Shown piece after piece: positions 8,906-19,707 of a stretch of 64,000 nt of DNA. This DNA is from Spirogloea muscicola (lineage: Eukaryota; Streptophyta; Zygnematophyceae; Spirogloeales; Spirogloeaceae). The number at the start of each line of letters is the position of its first letter. Positions within the stretch are counted from its first letter, which is position 1. Both the position numbers and the translations under genes were made by a program. The notes below the pieces were generated by a model. That model was not told the origin of the DNA. It worked only from the letters and a program-made list of their open reading frames with translations, and ran no database searches. Location of the stretch: the NCBI GenBank assembly GCA_009602725.1, contig WELB01000165.1:140962-204961 (forward strand), in the 5' to 3' direction.

Positions 8906-10256
8906 ATGGGGCCCGAGCGGAGGCGGATCTGCTGCATCACGATAGCAGTCCTGGCCCGCTGGCAGCTGCGCCCGGCAGAGGCGGAGGCGGAGGCGAAGGC
9001 AGAGGCGGAGGCGGAGGTGGAGGCGGAGGCGGAGGCGGAGGTGGGTCTGCTGCCGCAGTTTGACTTCAAGGCTGCCGTGGCCCTGATGATGCTGCAGGGG
9101 AAGAAGGAGAGAGCACCGCGCCTCCTGTGGAGCTCCACCCAGCTGACCGGCTGGATCCGCCAGCTGCAGGTCGACTTCACCGAGCAGGACTCCAGAAGCG
9201 CATGAGAGTGTCGCGCAGAGTCTTTGACAAGTTGGTCCGGCCCCTCGGCGGCACGATCGAGAAGCGGGACACGAAAGTCAGAGCAGCTGTGCTGGTGGAA
9301 GCGAGGATTGCGATCACGCTGCACCGCCTGGCAACCGGAAGCTACATTAGGGCCACATCCGATCTTTTCGGGATAGCGGAGTGCACGGCGAGCAACATCA
9401 TTAGGGAGGTGCTGGAGGCCATCAAAGACAACTTGGTGCTGGAGCAGGTCAAGTGGCCAACGCACAAGGAGTTGCTCGGCATGGCCGCCAGATTTCAGGA
9501 GCTGGCAGGCATCCCGCACGCCGTCGGCGCAGTCAACGGCTCGGCTCGCACATCCCCATCGAAGCTCCAAGTGTCCGTCCCAAGTACTACTATAATAGGA
9601 AGCCACCACTCTGAGGTCCTAAAGGTGGTCGCTGACGCGAACTGGAAGATCTGGGCCTTTGACGTCGGCTGGTGCGGCAGCGTACACGACTGCACGATTT
9701 TCAACCAGAGCAGGGTCGGCCAGTGGTGCGAGGAAGGTAGACTTGGAGACTACTGTTTGCTCGGGGATGCAGCCTATCCGCCGCGCAGATACATGTCGAT
9801 ACCTTTCAAACGCTGCCGGGAGGGGTTGTCAGCCCTCCAACAGGACTGGCACTACAGGTAGTCCAGCTCCAGGATGGTGGTTGAACGGGCTTTGGGACAT
9901 CTGAAGGGGCGGTTCAGAATTCTCCAGAAACGGATGGACGTCCAACTCAAGACTGCGCCCCTCCATGTCGGCCATGCATCGTCTTGCACAATATGTGCAT
10001 TGACGACAATGATGTGGTCGATGCCGAGTGGATGGTAGACTGCGAGCCCACTGAAGAGGAGGACAACATCGACCAGTCTGATGTCCAAGACTGCGAGCTC
10101 ACAGACGAGGAGGACAACATCAACGTCTTCAATGTCCAAGAAGCGGCTCGAGGCGCTCAAAGGAGGGATGCGCTAGCACGCACTCTTTATGAGCAGCAAC
10201 ACATGGTGCTAGAGTCGTCGGACAGTGAGGATAGCATGGGCATCGAAGAATTATAA
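8906..10256 (+). pseudogene. HARBI1-like DDE transposase, frameshifted
   Basis: In order: an N-terminal part with Glu-Ala repeats, FRMSR-type text (RMRVSRRVFDKLVRPLGG), the nuclease core (VGAVNG...GSVHDCTIF...LLGDAAYPP) and an acidic C-terminal tail ending DSEDSMGIEEL. Of the expected DDD triad the second and third Asp are present (GSVHD, LLGD), but the first is Asn (AVNG for AIDG). Visible lesions: a frame change near 9185, a 5-bp duplication GGCTCGGCTC at 9538-9547, a compensating single-base gain near 9608, an in-frame stop at 9859-9861, and another frame change near 9970. After the core the text VVERALGHLKGRFRILQKRM is typical of the family. Family length is about 350-400 residues, which matches. 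Confidence 0.85.
8978..9045 (+). repeat. GGCGGA-type hexamer repeat in the transposase N-terminus
   Basis: About ten imperfect GAGGCG units encode Glu-Ala repeats. They may have expanded after the element died. Confidence 0.85.
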
Positions 10257-10343
10257 AACATACAGAATTATTGACATTCTGAAATCTGTTATGTATGAAA
10301 TTACAAAGTTTTGTTGTACATAAACATCTTGCAATCAGGTTGC

Positions 10344-11256
10344 TGCCGGCCCTTACTACAGCTTCTTAATCAGCCTGCTGAGCAGGGACATGACCGCGAG
10401 TCCGCTTGACGTTGCTGCTGTTGCTGTTGCTGATGCTGTCGTGGCTGTGCTGAAGCTGTTGGTCCTGTTGCATATGGTATTGCTGTTGTTCTACAATCTG
10501 AGTCAGTGGCGTCTCCAGCCGGTTTGACTTTGCGTCAGCTTTCTTCTTCCGCTGACGTGTCGAGGCCTCCTCCCTGTGCGCCATGCCCGGAACATCGATC
10601 GAGCAGCAGGTGCTGTCAAGATGTGCATGTGCATTGGACCTGTGCAATGACGACAGCAATGCATCGATGCCGATGGAATGCTAGACTGCGAGCCCACGGA
10701 CAAGGACAACATCAACCACTCCAATGTCCAAGAAGCGGCTCAAGGCGCTCAGAGGAGGGATGCGCTCGCACGCACCCTCTATGACCTGCGAAGATCTCTG
10801 AAGAAGACATACTCATTGACAGTCGAAATAAATATTCGTACATCAACGTCTTCCAGTATCGTTGCTGCCGGCCCTTACTACATCTTTTCAATCAGCCTGC
10901 TGAGCAGGGACATGGAATTCTGCGACTCTGCTTCCCGTTGCTGTAGTTGCTGTTGCTGATGCTGTAGTTGCTGTTGCTGATGCTGTTGTTGCTGTTGCAT
11001 ATGCTGTTGTTGCTGATGCATAAGCTGTTGTTGCTGTTGCTGATGCTGTTATTGCTGTTGCATATATTGTTGCTGCTGTTACTGATGCTATTGCTGCTGT
11101 TGCTGTTGCTGTTGCTGTTGTTCTACCGTGTGAGTCAGTAACATCTCCAGCCGACTTGTCTGTCCGTCGCCTTCCTCTTCCGCTGACTTGTCGAGGCCTC
11201 CTCCCTGGGCGCCATGCCCGGAAGATCGGTCGAGCAGCGGGTGCTGTCAAGATGTG
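10344..11256. repeat. Tandem segmental duplication inside the Harbinger element
   Basis: Two blocks repeat in the same order. CCGGCCCTTACTACA...CAGCCTGCTGAGCAGGGACA occurs at 10347-10393 and 10869-10912. TCGAGGCCTCCTCCCTG...GGTGCTGTCAAGATGTG occurs at 10559-10624 and 11189-11255. Between them a second, partial copy of the transposase C-terminus (AQRRDALARTLYD) lies at about 10640-10795. The duplication therefore covers the ends of both transposon genes. Confidence 0.8.
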
Positions 11257-11914
11257 CTGTAGTGGAAACATAAGGCATCGATCCCTGATATGCGTCGATA
11301 ATGTCGAAGACCTCGGCCGCAGTGCCACGAAGAGTAGTTGCCGCCTCGCCGCTCGTGCCCCTCTTCCTTTTCTCCCCCTTGTAGAATTTGTCGAGGCGCT
11401 TGTACTTCTGCCGGCAGGCTTCAAATCCTTGTCAAAGCTCGGATGCTTCCCGACGATGGCTGTGAGTATTCGCTTCCACTAAGCCAGCGCTTGGTCTGAA
11501 GCAGACAAGAAGAGGCGGTCAGTGGCTCAGTGACACCGGTTGTCGCGGAAGACTGTTCGCAAAGATGGCGCAATAGTGCAGACCGGTTCTCACCTTGCTT
11601 GACCACGCCGCTCTTCTTGGCCAAATCGGCGGCTCCCTTGGCGTGTACGAGTGTATCAATACCCACTCATGTCTCCACGAGCCCCGGCCGTCATCACCGG
11701 GGCTGCTGCCTGCGCCAGCACCACTGTTTCGCCCTTGCTGCTCCCGGATGGCAACGTTGGGGTCGAGGATGCGAACTGGCTCCATGCCCCCGCCCAGCGA
11801 AGTGCCCCCACCAGCTGGCGCTGTTGGCGCTGGTAGAGGTGTCACTGGCGACGAGGCAATGTTGCCGCTGTCGTAGACTACAGGCGGTATGTCAGCTGCT
11901 TCGATGGCAGCCAC
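10888..11914 (-). pseudogene. Myb/SANT-like second ORF of the Harbinger element, decayed
   Basis: On the minus strand, SWRHEWVL near 11690 resembles the first tryptophan region of a trihelix/Myb domain. CRQKYKRLDKFYKGEK near 11360-11410 resembles its third helix and following segment. A low-complexity Thr/Ala tract and the ending FHVPAQQAD follow. At least two frame changes break it. PIF/Harbinger elements normally carry such a DNA-binding partner of the transposase, which supports the call; similarity alone is modest. Confidence 0.55.
10925..11125 (+). repeat. TGCTGT/TGCTGA hexamer tract
   Basis: About 200 bp of imperfect TTGCTG units within the low-complexity C-terminal part of the SANT-like ORF. 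A shorter tract lies at about 10409-10450 in the duplicated block. Confidence 0.9.
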
Positions 11915-12007
11915 CAGCTGCAGCTGCCCTGCCGACTGCGGGACTGCGCGGCCTTGGCGATCGGGATGGCGCTATGACAGCGCTGCAGGCCAGAGCTGCC
12001 GGGAACG

Positions 12008-12604
12008 TAGGGTGTTTTGGAGACAACCCCTCATACAGGAGAACGCCAACGCACATACGCGCACAGAGCGTAGCGGAAGTCTTACCCTGAGGCACCGCCC
12101 TAGGGCGGTGACTCTACCCTTACAGAGAGACTTACGGAGAGCCGGCAGGGCCCGCAGAGATGAGCTGCGGCGACGGGCTGGCAGCAGGCGGCAGCAGCAA
12201 AGCTGTGGCGGCGGCCGCAGCAGCAGGCAGCAGCCGGGCTGGCTAGGCAGCAGCGGGCTGTCTCTCTCGGGCGTTGGTCCGACTGAGCAGTCTGGCCTCG
12301 ACCGGCTACAAATAGCGTTCCACCTGCCACCCCTCCCCCGAGGGTGAGACGAGGGTCGTCCCAGGGCCACCTTCGGAAGGACGGGCCCAACAATGGGGAC
12401 ACTAAATAGCGTGTGTGACGAGGGGAGCTCCAAGGGCCCACCCTCGGCGGATCGCCCAAGAGCGAGCCCGAGATTGGGAATAGCCACACAGGGTGCAGCG
12501 GATCGACCGGCACCGTGCAGCGGATCGACACGCCCCAACGGTGACGAGACGACACTGGAAGGTTTTCCGCAACGTTGGCACGCCCTAACGGCGGGAACGC
12601 TACA
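12008..12604 (-). mobile_element. Family A LTR fragment nested in the Harbinger element
   Basis: It runs from AGGGTGTTTTGGAGACAACC to GGCGGGAACGCTACA, the reverse of a family A LTR lacking its last 70 bp or so. The hairpin ACCGCCCTAGGGCGGT is perfect at 12094-12109. It splits the Harbinger right end from the rest, so it is younger than that transposon. Confidence 0.8.
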
Positions 12605-12824
12605 GCCCTCCTTGGGAGGAGGGCCTAGTTCCGGCCGCCCTCGTGACAAACGCGCGCGTTTCTCCCTAACGCGCCCAAAATGAGTCCTCGTCGGCGCCCG
12701 ATGTGGCACCTCCGTGGCGAGTGACCATGACCCGGCCCGCAAGGCTGTAAAGCCGGTCGTTACATACACCGCGCGACACGTACCCCTCGACGCGACCCGG
12801 CGACCAAGTGTAGTCAGGCCCTTA

Positions 12825-13288
12825 GTACCCCCCTTGTCGGCCCGCCCTCCGGAGGGTGAGCACGAGGCGAGCATTCACGCACCGGTGGGGAGAGTGGCAC
12901 ATGTAGCACTATGAATTAGGCTGAGACCGGAGCTAAGGTTCGCGTCGATTCAGTGAAGAACACAGAGAGAGTCACAGCCCGGCTGCTGCCTGCTGATGCA
13001 GCCCGTTGAAGCTTCCTGCTGCCTGCTGCTGCAGGCATTACTGCGACTCGTCGCTGCAGATCATCGCCGGCTCTCTCTCTAAGTATTGTGGCTGTTCCTT
13101 TCAAGAGACATTTGCTGGCCTACGCAAGAACTTGAAATTTCTCAAGGAAGCGAGGCCTGTCAATAGCCAAGTAGAAAAGCACGAACAAGATCATAGGGTG
13201 GCTACGTCACCGCCTGTCATCGTGCCTCAGGGCAACTTATTTCTGCTGCGTTGTACGCACTTCATTAGGTACTTCACTAGGTCAGCAG
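12825..13288. other. LTR-like scraps and unassigned sequence
   Basis: CTGCTG-rich text around 12980-13040 and CCGGCTCTCTCTCTAAGTA near 13068 resemble the R/U5 part of family A/D LTRs, but no boundaries can be set. 13090-13288 shows nothing I recognise. Confidence 0.4.
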
Positions 13289-14025
13289 TGTAGCCTTCGG
13301 TCCCTAGCAGGCAGGTTAGAGCCGACTACGTCCTTATTGAAATTGAGGGCTTGGGGGGATCAGGGACAACTACCCGCCACGAAGAAGCATCCGACACAGC
13401 AGAAGACTTGCCCGTTGGCGCTGCCGCCAGGCAGCAGCTCCAAGTTCTGGGCACGCGCTGCAGACTTGCCACTAGCGGGACGTAGCCAAGGTCTCCACGG
13501 CAGAGCCAGCAACGAGTCGCGCGCGGCAGCAGACTACAGCAGCAGGCAGCCGCAGGGCTTCGCCTCTCAGAGCTTCACTAAGTCCTCGGCCCCCCGTCGG
13601 GTCTCTGTGTGCTCCGTGCAATAGTAAGTGCTCTCCCTGCGACCCTCCCTCCAGGGTGTCTGGGGTTGCCCCAAGGCTCGCCCGCGAGGAGCGTGTCTGA
13701 TGAGGGAACCACGAGCTGTCTCCAGCAGGCGCCATGGCGCCCGGCATTGCCGCGGTGGGGCATGCCGCCAGGCATGGCCAAAGGCCGGGCATGGCCGAGC
13801 ATTACCGCGGCCGAACATGCCGTGGGCGGCGTCCCGGCTCACGCATGCCGCCGAGCATGTCTGGGCCGAGCATAACGGGAGCATGCGAGGCCACCCGGAC
13901 GAGCCTGGACGGAACGACAACGTCACGAGTGCCAGGGCTGTTCGTACTGTCGGGGCGAGCGGCCGAACGACGACCATGTAAGCGTTGACAACACTGTTAG
14001 GCGCTCACAAACCTGAGAACGTTCC
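13289..14025 (-). repeat. LTR, family B, 3' LTR of the minus-strand Gypsy fossil
   Basis: It matches the plus-strand family B solo LTR at 17061-17796 in reverse, from the GTTAGGCGCTCACAA block (near 14000) to CTACGTCCTTATTGA (near 13330). The chromodomain end of the fossil lies directly beside it. Confidence 0.75.
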
Positions 14026-14511
14026 TCCCCATATAAGCATTCACGTCCTCGGGCACAAAGGACAACACGGAGTGGTCTAATAGGAATCAAGCTAGTGGGA
14101 ACAGAGCCCTTAGTGAGGTAAGCGTGGAGAGCGGTCGGACAATTGGCAAGATGGGCTGCAGGCTCCCACGTGTTGTGCTCAGGCCCATAGCCGAGCCATT
14201 GAAGGAGAACTCACGGGACTTACGCCCACGGATCTGTCCCGGTGTGACAAGATGCCGGAGCAAGTGACAATAATTCACGAAGTGCCGGAGCATGTCCTCC
14301 AAGACCCGATTCATCCTCTCAGTTTGACCGTCACTTTGGGAGTGGAAAGCAGTGGACATGGATTGCTTGTACAACAGGCCTGCATAATTCTTTCCAGAAG
14401 TGTCCCGTACAGCGGGGGCCACGGTCAGAGACAACCTGCTCGGGACCTTCATGCAATTTTCATGCTCGGTCCACCATAACACTAGCAAAAATCCTTTGCA
14501 GATACACAGGT

Positions 14512-15428
14512 TATAACGCTTCCTCCGTTTGAGAGTGCTAACGGTGCGGGATAAGCTTACATAAGCGTAGCGTATCTACTGTTTGGAGTCCCAAATGGTG
14601 TGGGTAGCTCGGCTGCACTCCGTGTAGCTAAGTACGGTTCGAGGGTCCCGGGCTCCGTACCCCGTCCGCACGCCTCGGGCTCACGCCCTGCGAGCTGGCC
14701 GGGTGGGCTCAGCTCTCCCTTAGGCCAGCACGTTGCGGGCTGGCCGCATTGGCCAGCTCTCTCGGCCTCATGGCCGCATGGCCTCGGTCCTGTGTCCTCA
14801 TGGCTTCAGTCCCTTGGCCCCGTGAGCCAGGCTATTGGCCTGGCGCGCCACCTCCTTGGCGCTAGTCACTGTGCAGCGCGCTGGTCCCTTGGACTCGCGC
14901 GCCGGCCTCTTGGCGCTAGTCCCTTAGACTCGTGCTACAGGCCTCTGGCCCTGTGCGCCAGCCTCTTGTATTCATCGTGTGCCCTTGTCAGGCCCGCCCC
15001 TCCGAGGGAGGGCCCTGGGGGGGCGACCCTCGTCACACACTCAGGGGAGGGGTGGCAGGAGAACCGCTATAAGTAGTAGGCCTTGGCCAGACTCCTCAGT
15101 CCGACCAACGCCCGAGAGAGACAGCCCTGCTGCTGCCTAGCCAGGCCCGCTACTGCCTGCTGCTGCCGCCGCTACAGCTCTGCTGCTGCCGCCTGCTGCC
15201 AGCCCGTCGCCGCAGCTCATCGCTGCGGGCCTTGCCGGCTCTCCGTAAGTCTATTGGTAAAGTGACCGCCCTGGGGCGGTGCCTCAGGGTAAGACTTTCG
15301 CTGCGCTCCGTGCGCGAATGTGCGTTGGCGCTCTCCTGTATGAGAGGTTGTCTCCAAAACACCCTATGCTCGAATCTAAACCAGGACACCCTGACTCTAA
15401 CTGTGTGATTGGATGCAGAGATATCACA
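14512..15428 (+). mobile_element. Solo LTR, family A
   Basis: Ends TATAAC...ATCACA (first G of TG changed). CAGGT is duplicated at 14507-14511 and 15429-15433. TATA-like CTATAAGTAG lies near 15067, GTAAGT at 15245, and the hairpin ACCGCCCTGGGGCGGT at 15265-15280. It interrupts the integrase of the minus-strand Gypsy fossil. Confidence 0.9.
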
Positions 15429-15899
15429 CAGGTGGTCGTAGGAGCAAAATGCACCATTCTAAATCAGACGGTCCACAAAGACAACGATCGCATCGAAGCT
15501 TTTACGCGTCTTGGGCAGGTGCGTGATAAAGTCAACTCTACGTTTGCTCAATCGCCAGAGGATCGAGTAAGCCGGCAAGCTTCGCAGATCTAGCCTTACT
15601 ATGCTGGCACGTAGCACAACTCCGCACAAAGGATGTACCCGGCCACCAGAACATACAGCTTCCTGCCTTCTTGGACTTTCGGACTTTCGGACACCCAGAT
15701 GACCACGATAGGCTGTCGCATGCAGCTCGTACATGATGCTAGTGCGCAGGGCATAGCAGTTTGAAAGAACAATGGCGTTACCTTGCCTATAGAAGCATTT
15801 GTCATCTTTGACCATGCGTACATATATGCATCAGCAACCCAGGGGTCTGTGCCATACCCGTCACGTATATGCATGTAGAGCTCAGAGAGGTTGGAGGTG

Positions 15900-16339
15900 G
15901 TGTAAGGCGGCGGGCGGAGGCCTGGGGCCTTAGGACGCGGAGCTGGACTGCGAGCGAGGAGCAAGAGACTGGAAGCACGATGCACAAGGCGTCTTGGATT
16001 ACTGGAGGGGCAAGAGTACAGAGTGCTCGAGAGGTGAGCAGGCAGGATACAGATTGCTGGAGATGGGGGCCCAAGAGGGGCCCCCCTCCTTATATAGCCT
16101 AGCCTCACTAGGGCCTCTGTAAAGATCTAGAAGTTGCAGGAGGACGTTCCCATGCCCGGGGTCCCTCGGGAACCCTCTAGAGGAGCCCAGATTAGGGTTA
16201 GGACTGACTAGGCTGGATTTAGGCTTAGGGCGCGGGGCGCCGGCTCGAGCTCGGGCTAGGGCGCGATTCATGACAGGTGGGTTGCCAAGGGACGCCACGA
16301 GAATGACGCACGTCTGCGTGCACTCCTGAAGAGCACAAG
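15900..16339. other. Unassigned 440-bp insert with a TATA-like site
   Basis: It lies inside the Gypsy fossil between its integrase and RNase H parts. CCTTATATAGCC near 16090 would be a good TATA box on either strand, with a GGGGGCCC inverted pair beside it. This could be another LTR (minus strand), but I cannot fix its ends or find a target duplication. Confidence 0.4.
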
Positions 16340-16344
16340 GCAGC

Positions 16345-16884
16345 TGTAATGAACCAGCCATTTTGTGAAGCCACATGGCTCTGTTGATATTGCATGACTG
16401 ACTATTTGGGCCAGCTGGCCCGCCAGTTGGCGGGCTGGCTGGCCGGCCAAGTGGCCCACCAAGTTGCGGGCCCCGCCCGTCCTGAAATACCCCTCGCTAA
16501 GATCCACCCGTTCAAGGGAGGATCTTTGGCCTGCCGCAAGGCGGGCCATGGGGCGACGCGCTCACACTCCTGAAGGGGGGGTGGCATGGGGAAGCGCAAG
16601 GAGCCTTGGGGCTGAGGCTCGGGGGAGTTCGAAACAGGGAAGCCCAGGAGCAGCCTTGCCGCTGCTCGCCCCGGCAACCGCCGCCGCACTCCGCTGCGGG
16701 GCCTGCTGCGGCAGCAACCGCCCAGGAGGTGGAGTCGCCACCGGACGGCGGCGCCACAGGGCCTGTCTTCCGCTGCACCAATGCGCTAGTGCTTTCCTGT
16801 GTAGTGGGTTGGCTCCTATACCCCTTACTGAACTCAACAAGGATACTCACCGTAACTGCGAGTGTAGGGGGTGAGTTATCTACA
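16345..16884 (+). mobile_element. Solo LTR, family C
   Basis: Ends TGTAAT...TCTACA with GCAGC duplicated at 16340-16344 and 16885-16889. It carries the hairpin-plus-block region GTCGCCACCGGACGGCGGCG near 16734 in this family's version. Related copies lie at 22127-22648, 35067-35491 and 38637-39174. Confidence 0.9.
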
Positions 16885-17060
16885 GCAGCCACCTGAGCAG
16901 ACCCGGCAGTGTGGCGGCTCACCGGATCCGCGACAAATAATTTTTCAGGGCGGTACAACCACTGGAACACGAATAATGCCATGCTTTCTGCTCACCGAGC
17001 TTGACGCCGGTTCAAATGATGTTGTGAGTGAAAATAGGTCAACGGGCAATGATTCGTGAC

Positions 17061-17796
17061 TGTAACGTTCCCCGGGTTGTGAGCGCCTAACGTGTTGTCA
17101 ACGCTTACATGATGTTCTTTTGGCCGTTTCTACCGTTCGACCTTACGAACAGCCCTGGCACTCGTGCCGTGGTCGTTCCGTCCGGGCTCGTCCAGGTGGC
17201 CTGGCATGCTCCCGTCATGCTCAGTTAGACATGCTCGACGGCATGTGTGGGCCCGGACGCCCCCGGCGGCGTAGCCGCCCGCGGCCATGCTCGGTCATGC
17301 CCCGCCCGCGGCCATGCCTGGCGGCATGCCCGCCGCGGCCATGCTCGGCGCCATGGCGCCTGCTGGAGACAGCTCATGGTTTCCTCGTCAGGCACGCTCC
17401 TCGCGGGCGAGCCTCGGGGCGACCCCATACACCCTGGAGGGAGGGTGGCACGGAGAAGCACTTGCTATTGCACGAGCGCAGAGAGACCCGACCTCCCGCC
17501 GGGGACTCAGTGACGCTCTGAGAGAGGCGCAGCCCCGCGGCTGCCTGCTCTTGTAGACCGCTGCCACGCGCGGCTCGTCGCGGGCTCGTCTTGAGGACCT
17601 TGGCGGCGTCCCGCGGGAGGTAAGGCTGCAGCGTGTGCCCAAGGGTGGAGCTGCTGCTTAGCGGCAGCACCACAGGGCAAGTCTTCTGCTGTGTTGGAGT
17701 GCCTCCTCGTGGCGGGTGGTTGTCTCTAAACGCCCACCACTTAACTCAATAAGGACGCATTCGGCTGTAACCTGCTTGTTAGGTCCGAACGTGACA
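17061..17796 (+). mobile_element. Solo LTR, family B
   Basis: Ends TGTAACG...CGTGACA with GTGAC duplicated at 17056-17060 and 17797-17801. It contains repeated GGCATGC/GCCATGC text in its U3 (17200-17360). Confidence 0.9.
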
Positions 17797-18830
17797 GTGA
17801 CGACCGTAGGTTCAACCCCTGAAGATAGCAGCACCACACATGTGTGGCGCGCACAACAGCAATAGCCCTTGCTCTCCATACAGTTGCGCTCTGCCGGACG
17901 AAGCAGGCAACTCTCAAATGCTACGGAATGATCCTCTTGCAACAGAACGTCACAATGCCGGTCAACGAGGCGTCACAGATTAGCTCATACAGAACGCCTT
18001 TTCAAGGTAAGGCCAAGACGGGGGAGACGTTATATCCCCTTGAATAGCCTCGAATGCCACTTGGCATTCAGATATCAATCTCCATGGAGCATCTTTACGA
18101 GTAAGCGTCATAAGAGGCAGTGCCATATTCCCGTACCCCTGCAGCACTACTGTGCGAAATCCAAAGAGGAGCGCAAGTGCAGCACATTCCGTTGCACAGG
18201 CCAGGCCAGTCCTGTACCACAGAGATACTTATCGGGTCAAGAGAAACTCAACTTTTTCCTACTACTTGCTTCAAGTATGCCAGCTTTTACTTGTTGAACA
18301 CACACTTGGATTATTTGGCGTACGACTGATCCTCACGGAGCAACTGCAGCACTCATTGCAGGTGCACCACGTGACCTTTCAGGTGCGTTAATGAACACCA
18401 GAACATCGTCCAAGCACACAAGTATTAAGTCACACAAGAGGGCACCAAGTCGAGTCATCACAGCCTGAATGTGGCAGGTGCATGGACCATACCAAAGTGA
18501 GCACCTTGACTGAAGATGCCCCAGTGCTCTACAAAATGCCGACTTGGGGACATAATCAGGAGTGATACGACTTTGGTGATGAACCACTCTGCAAGGCAAG
18601 GGAGCTGAAGACAGTAGCTTCAGTAAGACGATCAAAGAGATCATCAATACATGGCAAAGGGTAACGGTTCCATACAGTGGGCAACGCCCCGGTCAGGAGG
18701 CAATCTGGCCAGATGAGTATCAGATACACATCCGAGTGCTCTGCCAGAAAGTAGTCAAGAGCCGCAACATGTGGGGCCTCAGCACTCATATTTGAGTCAG
18801 AGGGAGACCCAGCACTCATTGTCACCACTA

Positions 18831-19300
18831 TGACGTCCTGATCTCTTTAAACGCATTCAGGGTTTGGTACGTCCTGATTGAGTTCGGTCGATGAGGATTT
18901 TGAAAAAAATCCCCTACAGTAAAGCATTCACTACAACATACAGCGGAAGTGTTCCCTGAGGCAAACCAGAAGGCGACGACTCTGATGAGGGTCTTGCTTA
19001 GTAGCTGTCCCCGCATGGGGCGCAGCCACGACAATGACGGCGAGCCGGCGAGGTGTGCAGCGACGAGCTGCGGCGACAAGCTGAGCAGCAAACGATGGCA
19101 GCAGAGCCGTGGCGGCGGCTGCGGCAGCAGGCAAGCAGGGCTATGCCTCTCTCTGGCCTCACTGATCAAGTTACCGCGTCCCCTCTCGCCCAACTACTTG
19201 AGTTGCTTCAATGTCAAACCCCCTCCAGGGTGCGTGGAAGCCACTTCAAGGCCCACCCCGTCATATTCAGGTGATAATTATAGGGCACATTGGGAATAAT
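18831..19300 (-). mobile_element. LTR fragment, family D
   Basis: GACGTCCTGATCTCTTTAAA, the GGCGACGACTCT stretch and the CTGCTG-rich mirror block follow the order of the family D LTR at 36362-37031 on the minus strand. The far end is eroded. Confidence 0.65.
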
Positions 19301-19707
19301 TAGGTGTGGGCATTGACCAGATCGACGTCTGTCTGAGAAACGTACTTCTTCAAGAAGTGAGCTAGCGCTATGACTCGTACAGCATTTGCGATAATAGCTG
19401 GCATCGTTGTTGTTGGTAATAAAGCAATAGGCTTTTACCAATCTCGACGGACTTCTCACGAATAGAAGTATGGCATTCTCTCATGATGTGCACTCAGAAG
19501 GACGTAAAGAGGTAGATGTCCAGATGCCAGAGAAAAAGTGTTCGTTTTTCACTCATGTGCTGTGGTATATAGCCTTGAGAAGGCTTGCCACACGTAGTGT
19601 CCTGTGACCCTTTCACAATTATCTTGCAGGAGGTTCAGCCTGGACGGTAAGCTTCCCCCTGATGTGAACGCTGCCCTTTTATAGTTATCTTGCAGGAGGG
19701 TCAGCCC
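19301..19707. other. Unassigned stretch
   Basis: A direct repeat TTATCTTGCAGGAGG-TCAGCC occurs at about 19620-19640 and 19686-19706. It contains no coding signal that I recognise. Confidence 0.4.

Larger units (their letters stand above)
8656..12821. mobile_element. PIF/Harbinger DNA transposon, decayed
   Basis: Left end GGGCCTGTCTACTCTTGGTC and right end, on the other strand, GGGCCTGACTACACTTGGTC form terminal inverted repeats differing at two of the first 22 positions. CTA (8653-8655) and TTA (12822-12824) flank them, close to the TWA-type 3-bp target duplication of the superfamily. Inside are a plus-strand HARBI1-like transposase (8906-10256) and a minus-strand Myb/SANT-like ORF (about 10888-11914), the usual two-gene content. 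A family A LTR piece (12008-12604) sits inside the right part, and an internal segment is duplicated. It is a dead copy. Confidence 0.88.
13289..18830 (-). mobile_element. Ty3/Gypsy chromoviral fossil, minus strand, hit by three solo LTRs
   Basis: Read from right to left: reverse transcriptase (about 17800-18830, with a CLDDVLVF-type catalytic box), RNase H remnant (16890-17060), integrase N-terminal and core parts (15434-15890), integrase core end and chromodomain-like segment (14030-14506), then its 3' LTR (13289-14025, family B). Gag and the 5' LTR are missing. Solo LTRs at 14512-15428, 16345-16884 and 17061-17796 split it, each with its own target duplication. It is broken, with many coding lesions, and is older than all three insertions. 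Confidence 0.8.

Noticed and set aside
8653-9609. 318-codon open frame on the minus strand
   Set aside because: Antisense shadow of the Harbinger transposase, partly created by the GGCGGA tract.
11972-12874. 300-codon open frame on the minus strand
   Set aside because: It crosses the boundary of a nested LTR fragment and reads its CTG-rich core; long frames of this kind recur in every family A LTR.
16190-16215. Telomere-like TTAGGGTTAGG text
   Set aside because: Only about one and a half units; no array.
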